DNA of 10,626 nt from Candidatus Atribacteria bacterium (GCA_004525685.1 SPBW01000066.1:1-10626), one strand, 5' to 3'. Counted from the first letter of the stretch, positions 1 to 6,807 are shown. The notes: generated by a model not told the origin, from the sequence alone. A program made the numbers and translations.

Positions 1-1
1 C

Positions 2-1243
2 GATCACGTTCGGGTCGCCAACGATGTGTCCTTCGACCTACTATCTGTCGCGGACACGCAGGTATTTGATGGCACCACGACAAACATGTACTTCCTCGAT
101 CGACAGGGAAATCGAGTCACCGAATACGCAGCGTCAGACTGCATCTTCATCGAAGTGATCGATCCTGATCAGAATGAGGATTCCTATCGACGAGAGCGAA
201 TTGATGCCTATTGGGATGGAGGTCAGAACCTTCCCTTTGGAGCGCAGGCTCTCAACGAGTTCCTCTGCCCTGTAGACGACATGGATGGACATTGGCACTA
301 TGTCAACTGGCTTCTCGGCGACACCAACATCTTCAATGACGGTCCGGCCAACAGCCTAGGCGGCGAATGCTGGTTCGAGGATTGGGATGGCGATCATGCG
401 GCATGGCCCAAGCTCTACATCCTGAATCCTGGGAGCGGAAGATGGGCGGCAGTCGATCTTCTGGAGACAGGGCCAGCCACCGGAACATTCGTTTCCGTCA
501 TCTGCGTCGATTTCGTGAATGTCTATGAGTGCGTGCCGAACCTAGATGTCTGGCCCGGCGACACGCTCATCGCTGTCTATCAAGATCCATCCAATCACTC
601 CGACGTTGCGTGGGCATCAATCAAAGTTGGGCTTGGAGGCGCGGCGCCGGCGCAAGGGACAGGATCAACCACGCAGTTCGTCGATGCCGAAGGGCACGAC
701 GTTGAGACCTACTCGGATGCAGATCTTGTGTTCGTCAAGGTGATCGATTCCTCGCACGCCGGGGCAACGCTTCTAGCCAATGCAGTGGATGTCGCAGGCC
801 TCAAGTACGACTTGCAGTCCCTGGGTACCGGCGGCCAGTTCATGACCGCGGCGCTCGAACTGAATTTGGTTGCCGGTCAGACGATTGCAGCCACGTACAC
901 CGATCCAACCAACCCGCTGGATTCAAGTTCGGACACCGTCGCCGTTGTCTCAAGTGGGCTGACGATTGACGCCTTCGTCGCAAGTCCCACCCCATTCGAC
1001 GTTGACGTGACCTTCTCCTACATCGGCACAGGTGTGGCCAGCACGATGTCTATTACCATCTATGATCTACGCGGAACCCTTGTACAGGAACTAGAAGCGT
1101 CCAATACGACTGAGATTACGTGGGATGGTACCAAGGGGGCGCGATGCTCCCCCGTCGCCAATGGAGCCTACATCTACGTAGTCGTAGCCTCTGATGGCAC
1201 CAACAGCTTCACGCAACGCGGGACGGTGTTTGTGAACAGGTAG
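2..1243 (+). CDS. Secreted repeat protein with C-terminal FlgD-like Ig domain (5' partial)
   Basis: The frame is open from base 2, so this is the last 413 residues of a longer protein; the GTG at 26 is probably not the true start. Two related units are visible. Each has a segment of the form F-(V/L)-D-x-x-G-x-x-V-x-x-Y followed by a hydrophobic strand and V-I-D (about residues 21-47 and 213-239 counted from base 26). Each then has a later (D/Q)T-(L/I)-A-x-x-Y-x-DP-(S/T)N segment (about 180-195 and 288-300). Residues ~314-403 match a FlgD-type Ig fold: a strand pair, then TWDGTKG, then VANGAYIYVV and a final FVNR. Such domains commonly end large extracellular proteins and may serve anchoring or sorting. 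The unit between the two repeats is rich in Trp, Asp and Gly and contains Cys. Extracellular location is inferred; signal peptide and N-terminus lie outside the window. Specific function is unknown. Confidence 0.8.
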   Translation, partial: DHVRVANDVSFDLLSVADTQVFDGTTTNMYFLDRQGNRVTEYAASDCIFIEVIDPDQNEDSYRRERIDAYWDGGQNLPFGAQALNEFLCPVDDMDGHWHYVNWLLGDTNIFNDGPANSLGGECWFEDWDGDHAAWPKLYILNPGSGRWAAVDLLETGPATGTFVSVICVDFVNVYECVPNLDVWPGDTLIAVYQDPSNHSDVAWASIKVGLGGAAPAQGTGSTTQFVDAEGHDVETYSDADLVFVKVIDSSHAGATLLANAVDVAGLKYDLQSLGTGGQFMTAALELNLVAGQTIAATYTDPTNPLDSSSDTVAVVSSGLTIDAFVASPTPFDVDVTFSYIGTGVASTMSITIYDLRGTLVQELEASNTTEITWDGTKGARCSPVANGAYIYVVVASDGTNSFTQRGTVFVNR

Positions 1244-1274
1244 AGCCTGTGAACAGGTAGCCTGCGAACAGGTT
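1231..1274. repeat. Short direct repeat array spanning the stop codon
   Basis: The 13-mer TGTGAACAGGTAG occurs at 1231-1243 and again at 1248-1260. A diverged third copy, TGCGAACAGGTT, lies at 1263-1274. The first copy contains the TAG stop of the repeat protein, so the last codons were either duplicated into the spacer or expanded by slippage. Confidence 0.7.
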
Positions 1275-1291
1275 CCGAAGGCAACCTGTTC
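1266..1291 (+). terminator. Possible transcript-end hairpin after the repeat protein
   Basis: GAACAGGTT (1266-1274) pairs perfectly with AACCTGTTC (1283-1291) around an 8-nt loop, 22 nt after the stop codon. The left arm is the third copy of the local direct repeat. No T-run follows, so a classical intrinsic terminator is not shown; a weak or factor-assisted transcript end is an inference from position. Confidence 0.35.
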
Positions 1292-1390
1292 ATTGGAGAA
1301 GAGGCACAGCTTCTTCCCCTGCCTCGACGTGCAAGAGAAGCTGGAGGGCATGCAGGCCCCCTTCGCAGGCTCCCAGACAGGCCAAGCTGC

Positions 1391-1765
1391 CTAGGCATAC
1401 ACGTAGTAGCAGACGTGCCAAGTGGTATTGAAGATGAACATTGCAGCAACCGAAACGTTGAAGACCGCAGCGATGCGTCGCCCATTGAAGAAGATGTAGA
1501 AGGGAACGACCAGAGCGATTAGGCGAAGCAGGATCAGGAACACCAATTTCCATTCTTGCGATTGGAAAGGCGGAAGGAATACCATCGCTTGAGCGAGATA
1601 GCCAACAAGCGACATGGCAATGAATACCCAAGGATTGAGCTCATGAGATTCGGCCAGTTTCCAGAGCCTGGCAAAGGGTCGGACAAGAATGGCTACACCC
1701 CGAACGAATCTAGATGAACTCTCGGGGACTCGTGCTCCGCTCAATATGGCAATCAGCTGACTCAT
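1391..1765 (-). CDS. Small multi-pass membrane protein, unknown function
   Basis: This encodes 124 residues. The frame is open much further upstream, but the ATG at 1765 has AGGA eight bases before it (AGGAACGCAAGC-ATG), and longer versions would run into the gene at 1922. Three long hydrophobic stretches are visible: about residues 50-70 (PWVFIAMSLVGYLAQAMVFL), 75-95 (WKLVFLILLRLIALVVPFYIF) and 100-124 (AAVFNVSVAAMFIFNTTWHV). The last one ends the protein with aromatic residues. The N-terminal ~45 residues are amphipathic with several Arg. No motif was recognised. It is divergent from the deacylase gene at 1922 across a 156-bp spacer. Function cannot be assigned. Confidence 0.6.
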   Translation of the reverse strand: MSQLIAILSGARVPESSSRFVRGVAILVRPFARLWKLAESHELNPWVFIAMSLVGYLAQAMVFLPPFQSQEWKLVFLILLRLIALVVPFYIFFNGRRIAAVFNVSVAAMFIFNTTWHVCYYVYA

Positions 1766-1862
1766 GCTTGCGTTCCTACTTGGATGATCTTGGTGACGCC
1801 ATCGTACACAAAGCCGGGCAAGAAAGCACGCAAAGCCCCTTGACAAGCACCTTCGACAGAAT

Positions 1863-1891
1863 TTCACAGCAGCGCACCCCTTCCCTACACT
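1863..1891 (+). promoter_or_regulatory. Candidate sigma-70-type promoter of the deacylase gene
   Basis: TTCACA (1863-1868) is followed after exactly 17 nt by TACACT (1886-1891). This would place the transcription start about 25 nt before the ATG at 1922, with a strong AAGGAGG Shine-Dalgarno at 1911-1917. A better -35-like word, TTGACA at 1840-1845, has no matching -10 at the right distance. Confidence 0.35.
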
Positions 1892-1921
1892 TGTGACAGC
1901 AATCATGGTGAAGGAGGAACG

Positions 1922-2389
1922 ATGCCTATCCAGAAGCTCAAGACGTTTCTCGATGCGAGCAACGTGAAATACACCGTCATTCAGCACTCGCGCGCCTGCA
2001 CGGCGCAAGAGATTGCCGAGCAGGCGCACATCCCGGGCAAGGAACTGGCGAAGACCGTCATGGTGATGATCGCAGGCGAGGCCGCCATGGCCGTCATCCC
2101 AGCGTCCCATCTGGTTGATTTTGACTGTCTGTCCGATGTGGCTGGGGCGCCAGTAGACCTCGCTGATGAGGGTGACTTCGTGGAGTTGTTTCCGAACTGC
2201 GATGTGGGAGCGATGCCTCCATTTGGGAATCTGTACGACATGGCGGTGTATGTATCTGAGTCGCTAGCAGAAGACGAGACCATTGCCTTCTCCGCGGGAT
2301 TGCATTCAGAAGTGCTGCGGCTCCACTACGCTGATTTCGAGCGGCTCGTCAATCCGATACGGGGCAGGTTCTCGTACCGATTCCCCTAG
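1922..2389 (+). CDS. YbaK/ProX-family aminoacyl-tRNA deacylase domain protein
   Basis: This is a 155-residue free-standing YbaK/aaRS-associated domain, the usual length for these editing enzymes. The family hydrolyses mischarged tRNAs, typically Cys-tRNA(Pro) (YbaK) or Ala-tRNA(Pro) (ProX), in the cytoplasm. Visible signatures are the N-terminal helix with a CTAQEIAEQ segment, the conserved Lys44 in ELAKTVMV (the YbaK catalytic Lys equivalent), and the glycine/proline loop GAMPPFG at 96-102. The C-terminal part YADFERLVNP also fits. The start is set by AAGGAGG four nucleotides before the ATG. Substrate specificity cannot be read from the sequence. It is monocistronic and converges with the gene ending at 2436. 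Confidence 0.85.
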   Translation: MPIQKLKTFLDASNVKYTVIQHSRACTAQEIAEQAHIPGKELAKTVMVMIAGEAAMAVIPASHLVDFDCLSDVAGAPVDLADEGDFVELFPNCDVGAMPPFGNLYDMAVYVSESLAEDETIAFSAGLHSEVLRLHYADFERLVNPIRGRFSYRFP

Positions 2390-2435
2390 CGTGATTCAAC
2401 GGAGAAGGAGAGCTGCCTAGGCCGTGATGAAGACG

Positions 2436-3002
2436 CTACTCGGTGAGCGCGCGCGCCAGCTCCCGAGATTCACTGCCATGGCTATTGGGTAGCATGTTCA
2501 CGTCGGTGCAATGAGGGAAGACAAACACCCCGCGGTTGTCCAGGCGCGTGTAGTCAGCGAATCGCGGGAAGCTCGACCGGATCAAATCCGCATTCCCATC
2601 ATCTGGGCCAGCACACGACACCAGGAGTGCCGCAGGCTTTCCATCTACGAACGACCTGTACTCAGGACCACCATGCCCTCGCACCAGGCAAATCGAGCGA
2701 TCCAATAACGCCTTGAGCTGCGCGGCATATCCCCACATGTAGAGCGGTGTGGCATAGAGGATGGCATCGGCTTCAACCATCTTTGCAAAGACGCTGGGGC
2801 CATCATCAGACAAGACACAACCGGGCTCGTCGGCTGACTCCGCGCAGGCGAAACAAGACTTGCAGCCATTGATCGAGAATTCCGCTAGGTTGATGCGCGT
2901 GACCTTATGCCGCCAGTCCTTCAATGCCCGTTCTGTCCAGTCCAGCAATCGATCGGTGTTCCCATCTGTTCTCGGTCCACCAAGAATGGTGACGATGTTC
3001 AT
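2436..3002 (-). CDS. Flavodoxin-fold NAD(P)H-dependent FMN oxidoreductase, iron-sulfur flavoprotein-like
   Basis: This encodes 188 residues with a flavodoxin-like fold. The FMN-phosphate loop is GGPRTDGNTDRLL at residues 8-20. A second flavin loop, YATPLYMWGYAAQLKALLDR, follows around 84-103. The protein reduces flavin, quinone or other small acceptors with NAD(P)H in the cytoplasm. Cys47, Cys50 and Cys53 (GCKSCFAC) plus Cys62 resemble the compact Cys motif of iron-sulfur flavoproteins, which bind a 4Fe-4S cluster; the last gap here is eight residues, slightly longer than the usual 4-7. The ATG overlaps the stop of the GrpB gene as ATGA, and GAGGAGG lies upstream, so the two are translationally coupled. 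It is the last gene of the five-gene minus-strand cluster. Confidence 0.85.
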   Translation of the reverse strand: MNIVTILGGPRTDGNTDRLLDWTERALKDWRHKVTRINLAEFSINGCKSCFACAESADEPGCVLSDDGPSVFAKMVEADAILYATPLYMWGYAAQLKALLDRSICLVRGHGGPEYRSFVDGKPAALLVSCAGPDDGNADLIRSSFPRFADYTRLDNRGVFVFPHCTDVNMLPNSHGSESRELARALTE

Positions 3003-3556
3003 AGTAGATCCTCCTCTATCGCGTCTGACTGACCGCGCGTGTTCTGTCGGGACCAGTGCAGGGCATCGGCAACGGCGCGCTCCACGAAATCGTGCTTGTA
3101 GGCAACATAGCCCTCAGGATTCTCTTCGAAGCGGCGTGCCGCCTCGCACTTGATTCTGGCATAGTCGGCCGCAATGGATGGATGCTCCCTCAGGTAGTCT
3201 CGGAATGCAAGATGCGCCTCGATATGCGAATCTCCGAAGGCAAACGCATGCACATGATGTGTGCGACGATCGCCACCCTTGACGTAGTAGCGACGCCCGA
3301 CAATGCCCATCTCTCTCCGCGGCAAATAGCCCATCGATTTCATTGCGTCGTCTCGCTCGTCGAGGCGATCAGTGGATTGAACCACTAGGAGAATATCGAT
3401 CACCGGCTTGGCAGCCAGACCCGGCACGGCAGTACTGCCGATATGATGCGCGTCAAGCATCTCGCCGCCCAAGGCACGGCGAAGAAGAAGGATTTCAGAT
3501 TCCGCCTGCAGTGGCCACTGTTCCGAGTATTTGGCGATCGTCATGCGCCGGGACAT
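2999..3556 (-). CDS. GrpB family protein (UPF0157, nucleotidyltransferase-like)
   Basis: This encodes 185 residues, the normal length for the family. The hallmark HIGSTAVPGLAAKPVIDILL segment is at about 39-58; the GS and D-x-(L/I) pattern resembles minimal nucleotidyltransferases. It is followed by HHVHAF (about 100-105) and the conserved helix AHLAFRDYLREHP. The biochemical role of GrpB proteins is poorly defined. In some organisms the domain is fused to CoaE or acetyltransferases. The ATG at 3556 has AAGGA eight bases upstream, giving a 16-nt overlap with the preceding gene. An alternative ATG at 3544 would form an ATGA junction but has a weaker ribosome site. Confidence 0.88.
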   Translation of the reverse strand: MSRRMTIAKYSEQWPLQAESEILLLRRALGGEMLDAHHIGSTAVPGLAAKPVIDILLVVQSTDRLDERDDAMKSMGYLPRREMGIVGRRYYVKGGDRRTHHVHAFAFGDSHIEAHLAFRDYLREHPSIAADYARIKCEAARRFEENPEGYVAYKHDFVERAVADALHWSRQNTRGQSDAIEEDLL

Positions 3557-4389
3557 CGAATGCTTCCTTCTTCTGGCAGAGGATCAAGCCCTTTCCCACC
3601 ACAGGCGAGTTCCTCGATCTCTAGATCCGTGATGAACATGTGCCCGGGTGCGTGCGTCACCATCAGCGGAATGTTGCACAATTGCGCGACAAGTTGCGCG
3701 GTGACACCGCAGGCCCAGAATAGGGGGACCTCGCCTTTGCGAATCTCCACTGCGTCTCCGTAGTCGGGAGAGGCCAAATCGTCGATCCCCAGATCCTGTG
3801 CCGCGCCGATGTGAACAGGCTCTCCGTGAGCCAGCCAAAGCGGCTTTGTGAGCCCCACGACGCGCTCGACGTCACAGAATGGGATCGGCCTCATGGAGAC
3901 CACCAGATTGCCAGCGAACGGGCCGACAGGGTTCAGTTCGCGATCGGTCTTGTACATGGGCACATTGCATTGCTGTTCGAGATGGCGAACGGGAATGCCT
4001 GCGTCAAGCAACAGGGTATCGAACGTGAAACTGCAGCCGAGCAGGAAGGCACACCAATCATCCTGCCACTCTTGCCGCAAGTCAGGAATCTCGCGCGCCA
4101 GGCTGCCGAATTCGTAGACACGATACTTGGGAAGGTCGGTGCGCAGATCTGCCTCGATCGCACAGCGGCGAGGAACCGGCGACCCCACGTCCAGCTTCTC
4201 CAACAGGGGAAGAGGCTTGGGGTTTGAGTGACAGAATGCCTCAAAATCCCGTGCGTGGGCGCGATCCAGGACAACCAGATTGGCTTGCACGAAGCCGGGT
4301 GCCAGAACGGCTGTGGGCAATCGCCACTGACCGCTTCGGATTAGTAGGCGCGCCGCAGATCCAGTCAGCAAGTCCATCTGTGCAGACAT
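3541..4389 (-). CDS. D-glutamate cyclase / DUF1445 (YcsI-type) family protein, putative hydro-lyase
   Basis: This encodes 282 residues. The frame continues to a GTG at 4464, but the ATG at 4389 has AAGGAG five bases upstream and the protein then matches family length (~260-280). Family-typical blocks appear in order: APGFVQANLVVL near the N-terminus; CHSNPKPLPLLE; LRTDLPKYRVYEFG; LLGCSFTFDTLLLDAGIPVRH; CNVPMYKTDRELNPVGPF; LVVSMRPIP; GDAVEIRKGEVPLFWACGV; and the C-terminal THAPGHMF. The fold is shared with mammalian DGLUCY, which converts D-glutamate to 5-oxo-D-proline; bacterial members are usually called putative hydro-lyases and most are untested. The region 4390-4464 before the start holds no gene. 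The neighbours (acetyltransferase, flavoproteins) do not settle the substrate. Confidence 0.85.
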   Translation of the reverse strand: MSAQMDLLTGSAARLLIRSGQWRLPTAVLAPGFVQANLVVLDRAHARDFEAFCHSNPKPLPLLEKLDVGSPVPRRCAIEADLRTDLPKYRVYEFGSLAREIPDLRQEWQDDWCAFLLGCSFTFDTLLLDAGIPVRHLEQQCNVPMYKTDRELNPVGPFAGNLVVSMRPIPFCDVERVVGLTKPLWLAHGEPVHIGAAQDLGIDDLASPDYGDAVEIRKGEVPLFWACGVTAQLVAQLCNIPLMVTHAPGHMFITDLEIEELACGGKGLDPLPEEGSIRCPGA

Positions 4390-4464
4390 CGGGACTCCTT
4401 GTGCCATTGTAGCATTTGGGAAGCCTATTGCGGTGTGGGCAAGTTCGAACGAACGCTTCCGCAC

Positions 4465-4977
4465 CTAGTATTCAGACGGCAATAGAGATTTCTCAAACCA
4501 TACGACGTCGAAGACCTCGCCATGCTTGCATCCAATACCGTGGAAGACGCCACACTGGCTGAATCCATGTTTGCAATGAAACGCTAGACTCGTCTCGTTC
4601 TTCGATGATACATGCGCGAGAAGGCGAGTAATGCCTTGCTGGCGTGCATCGACCTCAAGTTGTTGTAGGAATGCCGACCCGAGCCCCTTTCCAGTTTGTC
4701 CTGAAGCGATGAAATACGTGATCGTCGCGGTTCTTGCGAACGTATCATGCGGACTGTAGGGACGAACAAAGGCAAATCCGATCAGATTGCCGTCGTCATC
4801 CTCTGCAGCCAGAGCTGGATAGCCCTGATAGGATTGCACGAGGCTTTGGATTTGCTCGACAGTCAACAGATGCTGCGGATAGGCGGCAAACGAATGCTCA
4901 ATGTAGTCGTTGAAGATGGATCGTATGCCTTCGTTGTCTTCCACACGTAGCGGGCGGATCGTGAAGTCACTAGACAT
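4465..4977 (-). CDS. GNAT-family N-acetyltransferase, phosphinothricin acetyltransferase-like
   Basis: This encodes 170 residues. The open frame extends upstream, but the ATG at 4977 begins the family N-terminus (TIRPLRVEDNEGIRSIFNDY), and GAAGGGA precedes it at good spacing. The acetyl-CoA pyrophosphate loop is QTGKGLGSAFL (motif A) near residues 91-101. The C-terminal part, with N-E-T-S-x-x-FH-x-K-H-GF then G-x-K-x-G and D-V-V-W-F, is typical of the Pat/L-amino-acid acetyltransferase subgroup, which acetylates the amino group of amino-acid-like compounds such as phosphinothricin or methionine sulfoximine. The actual acceptor here is unknown. It overlaps the flavin reductase stop by 8 nt, which indicates coupled expression. 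Confidence 0.85.
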   Translation of the reverse strand: MSSDFTIRPLRVEDNEGIRSIFNDYIEHSFAAYPQHLLTVEQIQSLVQSYQGYPALAAEDDDGNLIGFAFVRPYSPHDTFARTATITYFIASGQTGKGLGSAFLQQLEVDARQQGITRLLAHVSSKNETSLAFHCKHGFSQCGVFHGIGCKHGEVFDVVWFEKSLLPSEY

Positions 4978-5497
4978 TGGCTGATCCCTTCGTGATGTAG
5001 GCGCACAGGATTTCGCCGAGCGTAATCTGGTGAAGATCCGTCGACTCATACTTGCGATGAATGGTCTTGGAGACGAAATCGGGCGCTTCGAATTGGGCCC
5101 TCGCCACGATGGCACACTCATAGTGCAAGCCGCATTGGCCCAGGATGGGAGTATCGACTGATCGCCCAGGCACCAACATCAATCCGCAGGCTTGAACCTT
5201 GTCGAGATCCCGCCCCGACTTGGTACCACACAGCGCCAACTCGTCGGCCAACTCACCCAGACGAGGGACACTGACTGTGAATGATTGAGCGCTCTGCAAG
5301 CACTCATACGTATATCGGCTCTTTCGAACAAACACACTGAAAATGGGACGTCCCCATACGATGCCCACTTGCCCCCAAGCGATCGTCATGGGGTTAACGC
5401 GACCATCTGGCGTGTTCACATTGAGGAAGGCGCCATTGCCGGCGATTCCCGCCTTCAACCAGTGCGTCTCTTGATCCCAGCGAATTCGCCCATCCAT
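4970..5497 (-). CDS. Flavin reductase family protein (FMN-binding split barrel)
   Basis: This encodes 175 residues. The ATG at 5497 was chosen because AGGAGG lies six bases upstream; the GTG at 5503 would sit directly on that ribosome site. Signature blocks of the flavin-reductase-like domain are NPMTIAWGQVGIVWGRPIF, then FVRKSRYTYECLQ, SFTVSVP, CGTKSGRDLDKV and CGLHYEC. The family binds FMN and either reduces free flavin with NAD(P)H or acts as a flavoprotein electron carrier; a substrate cannot be given. It is the first gene of the cluster that continues to the acetyltransferase, the DUF1445 protein, GrpB and a second flavoprotein. Upstream lies the repeat-filled spacer, so any promoter must be in or next to the repeats. 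Confidence 0.87.
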   Translation of the reverse strand: MDGRIRWDQETHWLKAGIAGNGAFLNVNTPDGRVNPMTIAWGQVGIVWGRPIFSVFVRKSRYTYECLQSAQSFTVSVPRLGELADELALCGTKSGRDLDKVQACGLMLVPGRSVDTPILGQCGLHYECAIVARAQFEAPDFVSKTIHRKYESTDLHQITLGEILCAYITKGSANV

Positions 5498-5593
5498 GTC
5501 CACCCTCCTGTTGAGACAGCCTTCTTCTGTGACCGTGAGGTGCCAACGCTCTCAGCCTGCTGCCGGAGATGCAGAATAATGGCGCGCACACCA

Positions 5594-5606
5594 GAGAATG
5601 CCGCAG
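5594..5606. repeat. Half copy of the hairpin repeat
   Basis: CCAGAGAATGCCGCAG (from 5591 to 5606) is identical to 5638-5653 in the first full repeat copy but lacks the matching right arm, so it cannot fold the same hairpin. It looks like a truncated third unit. Confidence 0.6.
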
Positions 5607-5610
5607 TGAC

Positions 5611-5735
5611 GCACCTCGGACTTCCGCCCCGTTCGTGCCAGAGAATGCCGCAGGCATTCTCACGAGGAAAAGACAGCCAATTGTCCAGTCTGTTGCCATT
5701 CTCCAAGGAACTCGCGGCGAAGCCCCGAGTTCCCG
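5611..5735. repeat. Two-hairpin repeat, copy 1
   Basis: Hairpin A: GAGAATGCC (5641-5649) pairs perfectly with GGCATTCTC (5653-5661), loop GCA. Hairpin B: GGAACTCGCGGC (5707-5718) pairs with GCCCCGAGTTCC (5722-5733), loop GAA, with one C-C mismatch. Between them is a 35-nt conserved linker. The 44 nt at 5672-5715 match copy 2 at 42 positions. No coding sequence is supported here. Confidence 0.8.
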
Positions 5736-5749
5736 AACCCACAGTTTGT

Positions 5750-5873
5750 GCATCTCAAGTTTCCGCTTCGTTCGCGCCCAGAGAATGCGAAGCATTCTCA
5801 CTAGCAGCAGACAGCCAGTTGTCCAGTCTGTTGCCATTCTCCAAGCAACTCGCTGCCATGCAGCGAGTTCCCG
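5750..5873. repeat. Two-hairpin repeat, copy 2
   Basis: Hairpin A: GAGAATGC (5781-5788) pairs with GCATTCTC (5792-5799), loop GAA. Hairpin B: AACTCGCTGC (5847-5856) pairs with GCAGCGAGTT (5860-5869), loop CAT, ten pairs without mismatch. The inner stem of B differs from copy 1 on both arms yet stays paired, which points to selection on structure. The unit ends two bases from the stop codon of the signal peptidase gene, so it sits in its 3' untranslated region. No T-run follows on either strand. Confidence 0.8.
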
Positions 5874-5874
5874 C

Positions 5875-6759
5875 CTACATAACCCCAATCCGGCTAAGCG
5901 GCCACACGCGCAAATACGGCACCCCTACAATGTCTCTCTGGGGCACAAATCCCCAGTATCGAGAGTCGGCTGAGTTGGCGGAATTGTCCCCCAGCATGAA
6001 GTAGTGACCTTCAGGAACAAGCGTCGGCTCGACGCCATACTGGTAGCCAAGACCATCTGAGTAGTAGTAGTGATCGAACCGCTCGCCTTCCAACTTCTCT
6101 CCGTCGACATAGATGTCGCCGCCACGAATTTGCACGGTTTGGCCACCGACGGCAATCAGTCGCTTAACGTACATGATCTTCTTGACCTTCCACCGAATGC
6201 CAAATTCCTCTAGCGTCTGCTCTGAGGTCTTCAGACCCAAGTCATAGGAATTGCCCTGTGCTGTACGCAGTGACACGGGCGCGCCCTCGGGCAAGGCGGC
6301 AATGTAGCTATTGATGGCTACTTCTGTGAACATGGCTCGCCCACCCAGATAGGCGGGAACCTGCTCTGCCGTAACAATCTCGCCGGCAACCATTCCCGCG
6401 AGTTCGGCCGCTGAATCCGCGACAGGTGCCTTGGTGCGAATGTACTGCTCATGGCGAAATACCACGATATCGCCAGGTTTGGGGTTGCGGAAGTAGTAGG
6501 TCACGCGATCGACAAAGAAGCTGTCCGCCTTGAGAAGACTGCGATCGCCATTGATCGTCGGAAACATGGAATCCGTAGGCACATGCATGCGCACGGTGAT
6601 GAATGTCATGATCAGGACGGCCATGGTGCCAGCGACGAGGATCACCTCAGCCCATTCGAGGATCTCGCTGACGATGCGCCCTGGCGTCCACCCATAATGT
6701 TTGGCGATACGCAGAATCACTGCCGGTTTCTTCGCCTTCTTCTCTCGCTTCCGCCACAT
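5875..6759 (-). CDS. lepB: Signal peptidase I with an extended insert
   Basis: This encodes 294 residues. The ATG at 6759 is preceded by AGGAGG with a 5-nt spacer; the longer open frame upstream is not used. A basic N-terminus (MWRKREKKAKK) leads to one membrane anchor at about residues 34-56. The catalytic Ser64 lies in VPTDSMFPTI. The general-base Lys199 lies in YVKRLIAVGGQTVQIRGGDIYVDG. Box E is MLGDNSANSADSRYWGFVP (GDN at 257-259). The enzyme cleaves signal peptides from exported proteins on the outer face of the cytoplasmic membrane. The Ser-Lys distance is 135 residues, against about 40 in Bacillus SipS and 55 in E. coli LepB, so an extra block (about residues 112-190) sits in the catalytic domain. 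All catalytic residues are present, so activity is expected. Confidence 0.93.
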   Translation of the reverse strand: MWRKREKKAKKPAVILRIAKHYGWTPGRIVSEILEWAEVILVAGTMAVLIMTFITVRMHVPTDSMFPTINGDRSLLKADSFFVDRVTYYFRNPKPGDIVVFRHEQYIRTKAPVADSAAELAGMVAGEIVTAEQVPAYLGGRAMFTEVAINSYIAALPEGAPVSLRTAQGNSYDLGLKTSEQTLEEFGIRWKVKKIMYVKRLIAVGGQTVQIRGGDIYVDGEKLEGERFDHYYYSDGLGYQYGVEPTLVPEGHYFMLGDNSANSADSRYWGFVPQRDIVGVPYLRVWPLSRIGVM

Positions 6760-6783
6760 CGTGTCCTCCTGCATGCTTTCAAT

Positions 6784-6807
6784 CGATGGCGACATCGTAT
6801 GCCATCG
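6784..6807. promoter_or_regulatory. Inverted repeat upstream of lepB
   Basis: CGATGGC (6784-6790) and GCCATCG (6801-6807) form a 7-bp inverted repeat with a 10-nt loop, about 25 nt upstream of the lepB start. It could be an mRNA hairpin in the lepB leader or a protein-binding site. Confidence 0.35.

Noticed and set aside
1714..1896. Plus-strand 60-codon frame in the divergent spacer
   Set aside because: Overlaps the 5' end of the membrane-protein gene antisense, and no ribosome site was seen.
1385..2422. 12-mer AGCTGCCTAGGC at 1385-1396 and 2411-2422
   Set aside because: Two copies near gene ends, with no further shared flanks; too short to call an attachment site or repeat family.
4406..4414. 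Extended -10 motif TGCTACAAT on the minus strand
   Set aside because: Its predicted start (~4399) would fall inside the ribosome site of the gene at 4389 and there is no -35 match.
4390..4464. GTG start at 4464 for the DUF1445 protein
   Set aside because: No ribosome site; the ATG at 4389 has AAGGAG and gives family length.
5394..5888. Long minus-strand frame (164 codons) through the repeat spacer
   Set aside because: It shows the same peptide twice only because the DNA repeat is there twice; it overlaps the flavin reductase gene and has no ribosome site.
5569..5973. Plus-strand frame (134 codons) over the repeats and the lepB 3' end
   Set aside because: It runs antisense to lepB and consists mostly of the translated DNA repeat.
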